A DNA stretch of 45,227 nt from Kiritimatiellia bacterium (GTDB lineage: Bacteria > Verrucomicrobiota > Kiritimatiellia > RFP12 > UBA1067). This document shows positions 1-8,464 of this stretch, in pieces. Every line of letters begins with the position of its first letter. The first letter of the stretch is position 1. The position numbers and the translations under genes are program-made. A model generated the notes under the pieces. The model searched no databases and was not told the origin of the DNA. It saw only the letters and a list, made by a program, of their open reading frames with translations. The stretch spans positions 1-45,227 of the forward strand of contig JAQIBS010000233.1 of assembly GCA_027858965.1 (NCBI GenBank), read 5' to 3'.

Positions 1-67
1 AACTAAATACCATCACAAAAGTCTGGCCCAATGAGTTACTTAAAAACAAAAGAACTCACCGCATAAT

Positions 68-292
68 TCACCGAAACAACAAATCTTCAAGATCTCGTCG
101 ACCATCAACCACAACTTGAATATAAACACGCTTATTTTTAATTTTGTACAATACACGCCAAGGCGATATAATCAGCTCCCGATAAGCCATAATTCCATGT
201 TTTGCCAATTCAGGAACAACGCGCCGCGGGGCCACTGTGGGAGAAAAATCAGGCTTCTTTAAACCGTCCTGCAACAAAACGATGCAGAACAC
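68..292 (-). pseudogene. RelE/ParE-type toxin, C-terminal half only
   Basis: The readable product from about 248 down to 68 contains RRVVPEL, RELIISPWRVLYKI and VYIQVVVDGRRDLEDLL, the C-terminal beta-strands of RelE/ParE-superfamily toxins. Such toxins are normally about 90-100 residues; here homology starts abruptly right after the stop of the upstream antitoxin (249-251), so the N-terminal alpha-hairpin is missing. The only start in frame lies inside the antitoxin gene and adds residues unlike the family. I infer a deletion that joined the tail of one toxin-antitoxin locus to another. It is very unlikely to be an active ribosome-dependent RNase or gyrase inhibitor. Confidence 0.7.
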
Positions 293-524
293 TCGCCATT
301 AATGTCTGGTAGGGAATGCCATCTTCCACGGCTCTAGATTGAAGCGCCTCAAGATCACGAGAAGATATGCGAATATTCACTCGCTTATCTTTACGAAGGG
401 TATTTTTGGCATATTGCTGGTGCTTCTTGATTTCCTGTTCCAGGTTTTTTACAGAGGTCCATTCACCACGTTCCACGGATTCAATAATGTTCCGTTCTTC
501 TTCATCAAGATATACTCTCTTCAT
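249..524 (-). CDS. CopG/ribbon-helix-helix antitoxin
   Basis: This 91-residue protein begins MKRVYLDEEERNIIESVERG and carries the segment KRVNIRISSRDLEALQSRA followed by GIPYQTLMASVLHRFV. That strand-helix-helix pattern is typical of CopG-like RHH antitoxins, which neutralise the partner toxin and repress their own operon. The gene lies 4 nt downstream of a BrnT-like toxin gene on the same strand, the usual toxin-first order for this type of pair. The reading frame is intact, whereas the toxin before it and the toxin fragment after it are both damaged. The RHH fold is clear; the exact family is inferred from remembered relatives. Confidence 0.8.
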   Translation of the reverse strand: MKRVYLDEEERNIIESVERGEWTSVKNLEQEIKKHQQYAKNTLRKDKRVNIRISSRDLEALQSRAVEDGIPYQTLMASVLHRFVAGRFKEA

Positions 525-528
525 ATTA

Positions 529-798
529 TCACCTCAAATACAATTTCGTCAGTTTTCGACTGGGTACAACTGTCTTCAGAAATCTGATTTCATTCTGCTG
601 GACAAATGGGACTGCATACGCATAGTCGTTGATATTGATCACTATTACCCGTTGATGGTTGTATTTTATTTTATTAGGATGGTCAATAACATCAAGAACG
701 TCACCGTTTTCGATATGCATGACTATCTGCTCAAACGTAACCCCGCGTTTCTGTTTGAGAATCTTTTCATTCTTTTTCTCTCAATCTTCGAACGACAC
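529..798 (-). pseudogene. BrnT-like toxin with in-frame stop near N-terminus
   Basis: Translation upstream of the first usable ATG (720) continues the family without a break: EKKNEKILKQKRGVTFEQIV, then HIENGDVLDVIDHPN, AYAVPFVQQNEIRFLKT and VVPSRKLTKLYL. These match the BrnT-like toxins that pair with RHH antitoxins. Only five codons further upstream a TGA (781-783) interrupts the frame, just after residues SFED and a possible GTG start at 796-798. The stop falls where relatives have a W/D-rich N-terminus. Initiation at ATG 720 would give 63 residues lacking the first strand and helix. I infer a nonsense-inactivated toxin; a sequencing error cannot be excluded. Confidence 0.6.
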
Positions 799-876
799 CC
801 CCCTCACATTTTGGCGGTCCCCCCGATAACGTGCTGGGGTTGGTTGGCGCTGGCTTCGTTATTAATTACACTTCAG

Positions 877-1077
877 TCAGCGAATCGAGCCATGCATTTG
901 AACAAAATGACGACGACCAGCCAGCCAGCCAATGGCGAGGCCGGCTATGGCGAGTCCTTTGCCTGTGAGAGCGCCTTGGGACTGATTGATTTTAGACACA
1001 GACACATGACCGCAAATGATCGCAGGGATACTGGTCAATAGACCAAATAATAAACTGAAGAGAGAGAGAACAATCAA
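877..1077 (-). pseudogene. DUF4190-type membrane protein remnant
   Basis: The frame contains IPAIICGHVSVSKINQSQG and ALTGKGLAIAGLAIGWLAG, the hallmark of DUF4190 (two hydrophobic segments around a GH-alS-I motif). The first usable codon is TTG with a stop just upstream. An ATG one frame away (about 1093) would add MASLK and fit the hydrophobic start if one base were removed, which suggests a frameshift. After the domain the protein ends in an unrelated tail (RRHFVQMHGSIR). Function of the family is unknown. Probably a decayed gene, possibly a short functional membrane peptide. Confidence 0.5.
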
Positions 1078-1114
1078 ATTTCAAACTTGCCATCGTATTT
1101 TTCCTTTTCTTTCA

Positions 1115-3364
1115 TCAACGACATGCTATCGTCTCAATGAGTCCAAGTTCTTTGAGTTTGGGAGCAATGGCCTTAGCCCAACGCTCATATCCCTCAGGAC
1201 CGGGATGCAGGAGATCACCCATAATCTCTTTGGACAGCACTCCATTATCATCAAGGAATACATTGTTGATATCCATATGATGAACATTAACACCATCGGC
1301 ATAACCTTTGATAATTCCATTAATCTTATCGTTGATCATACGCATCGGATCTTTGGTATCCTTTCCACGAGGAAATACAGAGAGCAGCAGAATCTTAGTT
1401 TTCGGCAGTTTAGCACGTGCTTCGTCAATACAGGCCTTAACCCCCAGTGCTGTCTCAGCAGCGGGTGTCTGTAAATGACCGGTATTGTTCGTGCCAATCA
1501 TCATGACGGCCACCTTTGGACTTATCTTATCAAAAACGCCATATTTCAAACGCCATAGCAGATGTTCGGTACGATCGCCACCAAAACCAAGATTGATTGC
1601 CTTATACTTTGCATAGTTCTTATTCCAAACAGCCTTGCCCTTGCCATCAAAGCCATGAATAATGGAGTCGCCAAGGAATAACAGTTCACAATTTGGAGTT
1701 TTGAGACACTTCTTGTTTTTTTTCTGAAAGCGTTTCATCCACCAGTGCTGCGCATTACGCGAGCATGGAATCACAGCACTGTTAACACCATACTCTTTGC
1801 GTACGCGGTAGTACTCCACCTTCATATCGGCCAGCACCTGCTTGTATGCCGGATCCATATGAACGCTCTTCATCTCATGCGGATCTTTCACCAGATCAAA
1901 GAGCTGCCAGCGGTCATTGCCACGCATATCAGGCATAAAGAAAAGTTTGTAGCGATCGGTTGTCACTCCGTCATGTTTGGCAACATGATGACAGCGCTCA
2001 CCGTAGTAGGCATAGTACAATGATTTACGCCAGTTGACCGGAGCTACACCGCTTCGTTTAAAGAGAGGCACCAGGGAGCGCCCCTGCATATCCGCAGGGA
2101 CCTGAAGACCGGCCAGATCCATAAAGGTTGGAGCGTAATCAATATTTTGAATAAGTGCTTTAGAACGAGAACCCGGCTTAATCTGCCCCTTCCAGCGAAT
2201 CAGGAACGGCATAGCAAATGACTCTTCAAACATCCAGCGTTTATCAAACCAGCCATGCTCACCCAGATAAAAGCCCTGATCTGAGGAGTAGATCACAATG
2301 GTGTCATCCGCCAGGCCGCTGGCATCCAGATAATCCAGCAGACGTCCCACACCATCATCCACCGCACGGATACAGCGCAGGTAGTTCTTGATGTAGCGCT
2401 GATATTTCCACTTGGTAAGCTGTGTGTCGTCCATTTTGCCATCAGCCAGGGCCTTCTTGAGAGCCTCACTTTCAGGACCGTAAGCGGCATCAAATCGTTT
2501 CTTCTCGGCATCGGTCATACGATTGTATTCGCCATTGCCCATAAAATTAGTAAAACGCGGATCGGTCGGCTCGCCATGCATGTACATATCATGGCCCCAA
2601 TTAAAATCCTTGGCACATGACATCTGCTGCTGCGCCAGGGCGGGGCTGCGATCTTTGTAATCGTCAAAAAGCGAGTCAGGCTCGGGCATATCCATACCCT
2701 TAAAGAGATCGTAGTAACGTTCCGGTGGCATCCAGTTACGATGCGGGGCCTTGTGCTGACACATCAGGACAAACGGTTTTGTCGTATCGCGTTTACTCTG
2801 CAGCCAGTCGAGAGCCTTATCAGTAATGATGTCAGTGCAATATCCCGAATAGCGTTTCTTTCCACCGCCCTGCTGCAGAAAGTCAGGGTTAATATAGTTA
2901 CCCTGTCCTGGCAGAACCTCCCAGTAGTCAAAGCCCTGCGGGTCGCTGACCAGATGCCACTTACCGACAAGCGCCGTCTGATAACCGGTTTTTTGAATAT
3001 ACTTGGGAAAGGTCGGCTGATCACCATTAAAGCGGCAGCGCTCATTATCGATATAGCCATTCACATGCGAATGCTTACCCGTCAGGATGCAGGCACGCGA
3101 GGGGCCGCAGATAGAGTTGGCACAATAAGATCGCTCAAAAACGGCACCATCGGTTGCAATCCGGTCAATATTGGGTGTCGGAGCGGCATCCTTAAGATGT
3201 TTATCGTAGGCGGAGATAGCAGCCTGGGCATGATCATCAGAGAAGATAAATAAAATATTGGGCGGCTTCTTTGACCCAAAAAGATTCCCTGTCTGACATC
3301 CGCTTAATAGCGCACCTGCAGCGATACCGGAGCCCATAAAGGCTCTTCTGGAAAAGTTTCTCAT
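1115..3364 (-). CDS. Tat-exported sulfatase fused to SGNH/GDSL hydrolase (lipoprotein)
   Basis: This 749-residue protein has two enzymes. Residues 1-23 form a twin-arginine signal (SRRAFMG) ending in a lipobox, LLSGC, with Cys23. Residues about 35-520 are a type I sulfatase: metal-binding DDH at 43-45 and the CGPSR signature with Cys86 as formylglycine precursor, so an anaerobic or FGE-type maturase is needed. Residues about 555-745 are an SGNH hydrolase: GDSI with Ser567, GTNN at 624-627 and DLLHP with Asp717/His720. The likely job is removing sulfate and an ester (acetyl) group from one extracellular glycan. The gene stands alone on this strand. Substrate cannot be told from sequence. Confidence 0.9.
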   Translation of the reverse strand: MRNFSRRAFMGSGIAAGALLSGCQTGNLFGSKKPPNILFIFSDDHAQAAISAYDKHLKDAAPTPNIDRIATDGAVFERSYCANSICGPSRACILTGKHSHVNGYIDNERCRFNGDQPTFPKYIQKTGYQTALVGKWHLVSDPQGFDYWEVLPGQGNYINPDFLQQGGGKKRYSGYCTDIITDKALDWLQSKRDTTKPFVLMCQHKAPHRNWMPPERYYDLFKGMDMPEPDSLFDDYKDRSPALAQQQMSCAKDFNWGHDMYMHGEPTDPRFTNFMGNGEYNRMTDAEKKRFDAAYGPESEALKKALADGKMDDTQLTKWKYQRYIKNYLRCIRAVDDGVGRLLDYLDASGLADDTIVIYSSDQGFYLGEHGWFDKRWMFEESFAMPFLIRWKGQIKPGSRSKALIQNIDYAPTFMDLAGLQVPADMQGRSLVPLFKRSGVAPVNWRKSLYYAYYGERCHHVAKHDGVTTDRYKLFFMPDMRGNDRWQLFDLVKDPHEMKSVHMDPAYKQVLADMKVEYYRVRKEYGVNSAVIPCSRNAQHWWMKRFQKKNKKCLKTPNCELLFLGDSIIHGFDGKGKAVWNKNYAKYKAINLGFGGDRTEHLLWRLKYGVFDKISPKVAVMMIGTNNTGHLQTPAAETALGVKACIDEARAKLPKTKILLLSVFPRGKDTKDPMRMINDKINGIIKGYADGVNVHHMDINNVFLDDNGVLSKEIMGDLLHPGPEGYERWAKAIAPKLKELGLIETIACR

Positions 3365-3645
3365 TATATTCCCCTGTTATCATTTACTCAAAAAAACTGT
3401 AACTTATACTTTACTACCTGACTGATTGATCGACAACGAAAAAAATGAAATTATTACCTAAAGCTGCTTTCAGCCGCAACCAAATTAAGCTCTTGTGATG
3501 AACGGACTTATTTGTTCCCAATGTCCCTTTGTGTGTTAAACGCCGCAGCTTTAGGATACTCGTTTTCTGATTGCCTCTGAGCAGCTTTACGGCTAATATA
3601 TGGGAGTATTTTTAAGATAAACAGCTTTGTGTCTGGAGAAACCCT
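3365..3645. other. Divergent intergenic region between sulfatase and gmk
   Basis: This 281-bp gap separates the divergently transcribed sulfatase-SGNH gene and gmk. Apart from the candidate gmk promoter listed separately, I see no ORF, tandem repeat or strong hairpin in it. Confidence 0.5.
3571..3599 (+). promoter_or_regulatory. Candidate sigma70-type promoter for gmk
   Basis: TTGCCT (3571-3576), a 17-bp spacer and TAATAT (3594-3599) lie about 47 bp before the gmk start. A GGAG Shine-Dalgarno sequence (3635-3638) sits 7 nt before the ATG. Predicted from sequence only. Confidence 0.5.
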
Positions 3646-4239
3646 ATGAAACCCCTTTTTATTGTTATATCTGCTCCATCAGGAGCCGGTAAAACCACCA
3701 TTTGCGATATGTTGCTGCAAAGCTATCCTGAACTGAGTTATTCGGTATCATGCACCACCCGTCAGCCCCGACTGCATGAAGAGGATGGCATTGATTATCA
3801 CTTTCATCCCAAAGAAAGTTTTGAACGAATGATCAAAGAAAACAGCTTTCTGGAATATGCGGAAGTACACGACAACTTTTACGGAACCTTGAAAGAGCCG
3901 GTCTATGATGTTCTTACTCATCATCAGAGCATGCTGCTGGATATTGATGTGGAAGGCGCAGAACAGGTTCGCGAGCATATCAAAAACCTACCGGATGGTG
4001 ATCTATTAAAAGAGGGTTTTGTCGATATTTTCATCTCTCCGCCCGATCTTGAAGAACTCAAAGACCGTCTGATGGGACGTGCCACTGACACAATGGATGT
4101 GATTGAGAAACGTCTAAAAAATGCCGAAGCAGAGATGCAAAGATCAGGCGAATACATGTATCAGATCGTAAATGATGACCTGGATACAGCCTTTAAAAAA
4201 CTCTGTGATATCATCAATTACAAAGCTGACCTTCTCTAA
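3646..4239 (+). CDS. gmk: Guanylate kinase
   Basis: Guanylate kinase phosphorylates GMP to GDP with ATP in the cytoplasm. The 197 residues match the family length. The P-loop SAPSGAGKTT is at residues 9-18, followed by the GMP-binding SVSCTTRQPR stretch, the DYHF motif and EYAEVHDNFYGT, all standard. The start ATG has a GGAG sequence 7 nt upstream. The gene is 49 nt before coaC on the same strand, matching the common gmk-(rpoZ)-coaBC neighbourhood, but no rpoZ lies between them. A small hairpin occupies the gap. Confidence 0.96.
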   Translation: MKPLFIVISAPSGAGKTTICDMLLQSYPELSYSVSCTTRQPRLHEEDGIDYHFHPKESFERMIKENSFLEYAEVHDNFYGTLKEPVYDVLTHHQSMLLDIDVEGAEQVREHIKNLPDGDLLKEGFVDIFISPPDLEELKDRLMGRATDTMDVIEKRLKNAEAEMQRSGEYMYQIVNDDLDTAFKKLCDIINYKADLL

Positions 4240-4243
4240 ACTA

Positions 4244-4265
4244 AAGTTGCTGAGAATAGCAACTT
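4244..4265 (+). other. Perfect 8-bp hairpin between gmk and coaC
   Basis: AAGTTGCT and AGCAACTT form a perfect 8-bp stem with a 6-nt loop, 5 nt after the gmk stop. There is no T-run, so it is more likely an mRNA processing or stability element, or a weak attenuator, than a full terminator. Confidence 0.5.
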
Positions 4266-4288
4266 AATCTGCAGACCCGGAGAAAATT

Positions 4289-4831
4289 ATGAAAACAGCG
4301 ATTCTTGGAGTTACAGGATCTATTGCAGCCTACAAAGCCTGCGAACTTGTACGCATGTTTGTTAAACATGGCGGCATTGATGTTCATATTATCATGACAG
4401 CATCAGCAACTGAGTTCGTTACTCCGCTCACATTCAGAACACTCTCGCGCAATCCTGTCTGCATAAACATGTTTGACGAACCTGATCAATGGACACCCGG
4501 GCATATCTCACTGGCTGAGAAAGCCGATATTCTGATAGTTGCCCCCTGCACAGCCAATGTTGCTGCGAAAATTGCTAACGGGCTCTCTGATGATATGCTT
4601 ACATCAACCATTTTGGCAACCAAAGCCCCATTACTGCTGGCACCGGCCATGAACACCGGCATGCTGGACAATCCTGCAACACAGGCAAATTTCAACCTTC
4701 TGCAATCAAGAGGCGTACACTTTGTTGATACAGAAGAGGGTGACCTGGCCTGCGGCACAACCGGACAGGGACGGATGGCGAAGCCGGATAAAGTTTACAT
4801 AAAAGCGCTAAAAATTCTAGAAGACTCTTAA
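4289..4831 (+). CDS. coaC: Phosphopantothenoylcysteine decarboxylase (CoaC only)
   Basis: This FMN enzyme decarboxylates 4'-phosphopantothenoylcysteine in coenzyme A synthesis. Visible motifs: flavin-binding GVTGSIAAYKA at 7-17, catalytic His72 in GHISLA, PAMN (Asn122) followed by TGML, and the substrate clamp ACGTTGQGRM with Cys155. The protein ends at 180 residues, so the C-terminal CoaB synthetase domain of the usual bifunctional CoaBC is absent. The next gene is unrelated; CoaB must be encoded elsewhere. The frame is closed normally, so this looks like a natural stand-alone CoaC. Confidence 0.92.
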   Translation: MKTAILGVTGSIAAYKACELVRMFVKHGGIDVHIIMTASATEFVTPLTFRTLSRNPVCINMFDEPDQWTPGHISLAEKADILIVAPCTANVAAKIANGLSDDMLTSTILATKAPLLLAPAMNTGMLDNPATQANFNLLQSRGVHFVDTEEGDLACGTTGQGRMAKPDKVYIKALKILEDS

Positions 4832-4874
4832 CTCAACCAAACCGCAACTCTTTCAACATGGACTTGTATTTATC

Positions 4875-5264
4875 ATGAATCCTAAACTCGTAAAGTGGGA
4901 AGAACCCCTGTTTGAACTTCTACGCGAAGTTGATTGCAAATTGGAAGAGGAGTTTGGCGATATACTTCCCAAACACCCCTCACGTCCGGCACATGGAGTC
5001 ACATCCAACCCGCAAAATGACGGCCTCTTCAGGGTCAGCGCCAACTTCACTGCCGGTTTTGGATCAGACCATGGCAAAGGCTACTCCCTGGAAATGGATT
5101 TCGTAACATTAAAACCGGTATCTGCCGAACAAACCGCTACCATCGAAGCACGTGCGGTTGCGCTGATTCAGAGCAGACTTGACCAGGCAATGCCAGAGCG
5201 AAAACTCAAAGTAAAACGCGAGGCCAACTGTTGGAAGATTGTGGGCGACCTCTCACTGGACTGA
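4875..5264 (+). CDS. Small conserved-looking protein of unknown function
   Basis: I do not recognise this 129-residue protein. It has no signal peptide or membrane segment and is acidic at the N-terminus (LLREVDCKLEEEFGDILP). The centre contains FRVSANFTAGFGSDHGKGY and the C-terminal half a predicted strand-helix-strand (EMDFVTLKP, a long helix ending LDQAMPERK, then KREANCWKIVGDL). It follows coaC by 43 nt and is probably co-transcribed. Codon use resembles its neighbours, so it is probably a real cytoplasmic protein. Confidence 0.65.
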   Translation: MNPKLVKWEEPLFELLREVDCKLEEEFGDILPKHPSRPAHGVTSNPQNDGLFRVSANFTAGFGSDHGKGYSLEMDFVTLKPVSAEQTATIEARAVALIQSRLDQAMPERKLKVKREANCWKIVGDLSLD

Positions 5265-5276
5265 TATTGATAAGGC

Positions 5277-5357
5277 TGTTAGGTGTTTAGGCTGTAGGCT
5301 ATTAGGCTATAGGCTTTGGGCTTTAGGCTTTAGGCTTTAGGCTTTAGGCTTTGGGTC
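5277..5357. repeat. Heptamer tandem array (TAGGCTT type)
   Basis: About eleven degenerate 7-bp units close to TAGGCTT follow one another directly after a coding region (for example four near-perfect units around 5322-5350). A reverse-complement version occurs at 16013-16110. Confidence 0.85.
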
Positions 5358-5664
5358 CGATCTGAGACTACGCTACTTCGGCAGTTCGGCATGCTCACTA
5401 CAGGCAGGCTCAGTACAGGCAGGCTCAGTACTGGTCAGACCTGACCTAAGCGGTCTCAAAGCGTGTAAGCTGTTCAGTTAAGAGTATCCGTTTAAGGGCA
5501 TGGGTTAAGTGGATAGACACTTAAACGCCACTCTTACTTGGTTACACTTAACCGAACCACTTTCATCGGTTGAGATAGAGAGTAATCAGAAACTTAATGT
5601 GAATTTCTCTTTAGAACTCTCGCATTTTAGAACTTTAGAACTTTAGAACTTTAGAACTTCTTAT
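5358..5664. repeat. Intergenic repeats before cls
   Basis: No gene is seen. The stretch holds two copies of ACAGGCAGGCTCAGT (about 5400-5432), a CTTCGGCAG motif, an imperfect inverted repeat around 5500-5560 built on ACTTAA and TTAAGT, and an octamer array of TTTAGAAC units at 5609-5660 ending 5 bp before the cls start codon. The cls Shine-Dalgarno region is therefore made of repeat sequence. Confidence 0.7.
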
Positions 5665-7167
5665 ATGACACCTGAATTAACAGAGGTAATACCAACAACA
5701 CTTGGATGGGGAACCGTTCTCCATATTTTAAGTGTCCTGATTCTATGTGCCCATCTTCTGAACAAACCAAGAGACTCACGCACCTCCCTGCTATGGATCT
5801 TTTTTGCATCCATCTTTCCTTTCATCGGAGTCTCGGCCTATGTTCTCTTTGGAATCAACACCGCCCCCAACAAAGGATGGGAAAAACAACTCTCCGACTC
5901 CCGCTTTAATGAAATTCTAAACCAGTTCCGACAATCGGCCAACCCCTTGACCGCCAGCGGGAAAAGAAAGAAAAATCTTCAACATCAGCCCCGGCTTGAA
6001 AACTTGCAGGTGCTCAATCAGATTATCGATCAGAGCGACAGCTATCATCCTCTGCTAGGTGGAAACTCAATTGATCTGCTCGATGATGCCGTAAAGGCCA
6101 TTGACCAGATGCTTGATTCCATCGAAGGAGCAAAAAACCATATTCATGTTTCAACTTATATCCTGGCAGATGATGAAACCGGGAAAAGATTAATGAAACT
6201 GCTTGTCAAAAAAGCCAGCCAGGGGGTAACTGTCCGGATTCTGTATGATGCGTTTGGATCAGCTGAAGCAAGCCTGAAACTTTTCTTCTGGCGTTTCCGT
6301 AATATTCCCAATCTGCAAATCATCGGATTTTCTCAGGTGAACATCCTTAAAAGAAAATTTCAACTCAACAACCGCAACCACCGCAAGCTGTTAATCCTCG
6401 ATGGAGAAATTGCTTATACAGGCGGAATTAACTTCCATAATGTTTATATGAAGAGAGGAAATCACTCCGGCACAAAAGATTATCACTTTAAAATAAAGGG
6501 TCCCGTGGTTCTTGACCTGCAATATACCTTTCTGCGCGACTGGTTCTATGTGACCAATGAACCTGCGGAAAAACTCCTTGATGCCACATACTTTCCTGAC
6601 CCCGAGATTGCCGGCAACTGCACACTGCGCGTGGTCAACAGCGGACCGACACAGGATGAAAAAGCCGTAGCACTGGAAACCCTCTTTGCTGCCGCATCTA
6701 TAGCAAAAAAACAACTTCTGATCCTAACCCCCTATTTCGTCCCCCCGCAGTCGTTAATTCTGGCACTACGTATGGCTGCGCGGCGCGGTGTGGACGTACG
6801 GATACTGGTTCCCTGCAAAAACAACCACCCGACCCTGCAACAGGCATCACATGCTCTTTATGAGACTCTGCTGCTTGCAGGTGTTCATATATTTGAACGA
6901 GAGCCCCCTTTCATTCACGCCAAAGCCACTATCATCGACGATGAGGCCGCCATCATCGGCAGTGCCAATGTTGACCCGCGCAGTCTCTATTTTAACTATG
7001 AAACAAACGTGATGGTCTATGATAAAGATTTTACATCAACCCTGAAAAGAGCGATGCTGGAAGAGTTTAACCACGCAACAGAAATAACGCATGTAAAATG
7101 GAACCAGAGATCACACTGGAAAAAATTAGTTGAAAACTTCTTCAACCTTTTTCATCCGATCGCATAA
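5665..7167 (+). CDS. cls: Cardiolipin synthase (phospholipase D family)
   Basis: The enzyme joins two phosphatidylglycerol molecules into cardiolipin at the inner membrane. Two N-terminal membrane helices (about 15-30 and 42-63) are followed by two PLD domains. The HKD motifs are complete: His239/Lys241/Asp246 in NHRKLLILDG and His418/Lys420/Asp425 in IHAKATIIDD, each followed by the usual GxxN (TGGIN; GSANVDPRS). The length of 500 residues is normal for ClsA-type enzymes. No clear Shine-Dalgarno sequence is present because an octamer repeat runs to the start. Confidence 0.93.
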   Translation: MTPELTEVIPTTLGWGTVLHILSVLILCAHLLNKPRDSRTSLLWIFFASIFPFIGVSAYVLFGINTAPNKGWEKQLSDSRFNEILNQFRQSANPLTASGKRKKNLQHQPRLENLQVLNQIIDQSDSYHPLLGGNSIDLLDDAVKAIDQMLDSIEGAKNHIHVSTYILADDETGKRLMKLLVKKASQGVTVRILYDAFGSAEASLKLFFWRFRNIPNLQIIGFSQVNILKRKFQLNNRNHRKLLILDGEIAYTGGINFHNVYMKRGNHSGTKDYHFKIKGPVVLDLQYTFLRDWFYVTNEPAEKLLDATYFPDPEIAGNCTLRVVNSGPTQDEKAVALETLFAAASIAKKQLLILTPYFVPPQSLILALRMAARRGVDVRILVPCKNNHPTLQQASHALYETLLLAGVHIFEREPPFIHAKATIIDDEAAIIGSANVDPRSLYFNYETNVMVYDKDFTSTLKRAMLEEFNHATEITHVKWNQRSHWKKLVENFFNLFHPIA

Positions 7168-7330
7168 AAGGGCTTTATAAATTATTTCAGGCCTATTCAT
7201 TGGGTATTAAAATGCCTCCTAACTCCTTTAACACCACACAACCACTTCTTCTTTTATTCCGATTAATCTTGAATAAAACCCATTATAACAATATTCTGAT
7301 AACCATTTATTGCTAGCGGAAATATACACT

Positions 7331-8233
7331 ATGGTACAGCTTTCATTTTTCTTTAATATTATCCTAATCGCACTGTTTGTTAAACTTATCTCTAAAGCAG
7401 AGAGCGAATACTTCTTCAACCCCTTTGTGGGCTATGTCACAACACGGATCAACAAACTTCTGGATTTTCTGAAGCCCGTACTGGCCCTGCCCGAACAAAT
7501 GGCGTTACTTATCATCGTTATATCCCTGTTTTTTTTCAAAACCCTATTGATATCACGGCTGAGCCCCACCATTTCACTTTCATTTGGCCAGTTAATCACA
7601 TGCACACCGGCCAGCGAGATACCCGAGCAGATATCACTTCTAACATTCAGTCTGCTCAACACAATTTCATTCCTATTCAAATTCTGGGGCTTTTACTTCC
7701 TGGCATCCCTAATAGCGGCCCCTAACAGAAAAAACCGTGCCTCAGATGCATTCAAATACTACGCAAAGCCCTTTTCCTCAATCCCTTTCATCTATCAACC
7801 CATTATTCTGCTAGCCCTGCACGCCGCTTTAGCCGGGATCGCCTCTAACCTCGGTTCACTCTCTTTCCAGCCACAAGAATCCAGTTCCCCGGTAGTGATT
7901 TCCCTGACCTCATATCCCATTATTGTTCAAATAATTAAAACCGTCTGGCTGGGCTTACTTTCACTCAGCGATGCAATTATGGTTATGATCCAGGTTTTAT
8001 TCATCAGCATTATCGGGTCAATGATCTCCACCATTTTAAAAAAGAGAGATATGATGATACTTTGCAACGAGGCATCCGAACTTGTTCTGGGGCGCTTTGC
8101 ACGTCGGGCCTCCGCCAATTCAGGCATGGACTTCACCCCCATCATCTTCTTCTTTGCCGCTCACTACGGATATATGATTTTAAGCACTTTTGTCACAAAC
8201 CTGATTAACACCCCTATTCAGTTGCCCTTTTAA
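7331..8233 (+). CDS. YggT-like integral membrane protein
   Basis: This protein of about 300 residues has at least six hydrophobic segments and no enzyme motif. Two features point to a divergent YggT family member: the segment NPFVGYVTTRINKLLDFLKPVLALP resembles the PhxP-type loop of YggT, and the C-terminus has GMDFTPIIFFFAAHYGYMIL, close to the family's G(I/L)D(F/L)SPI signature. The next gene is yggU, and yggT-yggU adjacency is widespread. I chose ATG 7331 over TTG 7310 because the protein then begins with the hydrophobic MVQLSFFFNII segment. YggT function is poorly defined (osmotic stress, K+ and division links reported). At about 300 residues it is longer than E. coli YggT. Confidence 0.65.
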   Translation: MVQLSFFFNIILIALFVKLISKAESEYFFNPFVGYVTTRINKLLDFLKPVLALPEQMALLIIVISLFFFKTLLISRLSPTISLSFGQLITCTPASEIPEQISLLTFSLLNTISFLFKFWGFYFLASLIAAPNRKNRASDAFKYYAKPFSSIPFIYQPIILLALHAALAGIASNLGSLSFQPQESSSPVVISLTSYPIIVQIIKTVWLGLLSLSDAIMVMIQVLFISIIGSMISTILKKRDMMILCNEASELVLGRFARRASANSGMDFTPIIFFFAAHYGYMILSTFVTNLINTPIQLPF

Positions 8234-8312
8234 GGGCTATAACATCAACTTCTTTTTGTTGTTGCACGTTTTTAACCACGGAATTACGGAGAGCATTGCT
8301 AAGCAAGTATTC

Positions 8313-8439
8313 AGACAGGATTACAGGATTAACAGGATATTACTGCTCCAAGAATTATCTCTCACAGAGTCGCAGAGAGCACGGAGAGAAAACCATTAAA
8401 GATATTACTCTGTGAACTCTGTGCCTCTGTGAGAGATAA
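8313..8439. repeat. Inverted-repeat element (CTCACAGAG type)
   Basis: The left arm at 8356-8390 (TTATCTCTCACAGAG onward) and the right arm at 8408-8440 are imperfect reverse complements over about 32 bp, with a short A/T-rich centre. Just before it (8313-8340) is a run of ACAGGATT units. Similar IR elements recur at 15817-15968 and 33986-34207. Confidence 0.75.
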
Positions 8440-8464
8440 AAATGTACACAAAAAATACACGAAA

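Noticed and set aside
783..877. Another attC site among the TA remnants at the left end
   Set aside because: ATAACG...CGTTAT ends exist near 823-863, but the interior does not pair and no matching cassette core was found.
367..1041. 224-codon open frame on the plus strand
   Set aside because: It runs antisense through the antitoxin, BrnT-like and DUF4190 remnants, has no family features and no ribosome site.
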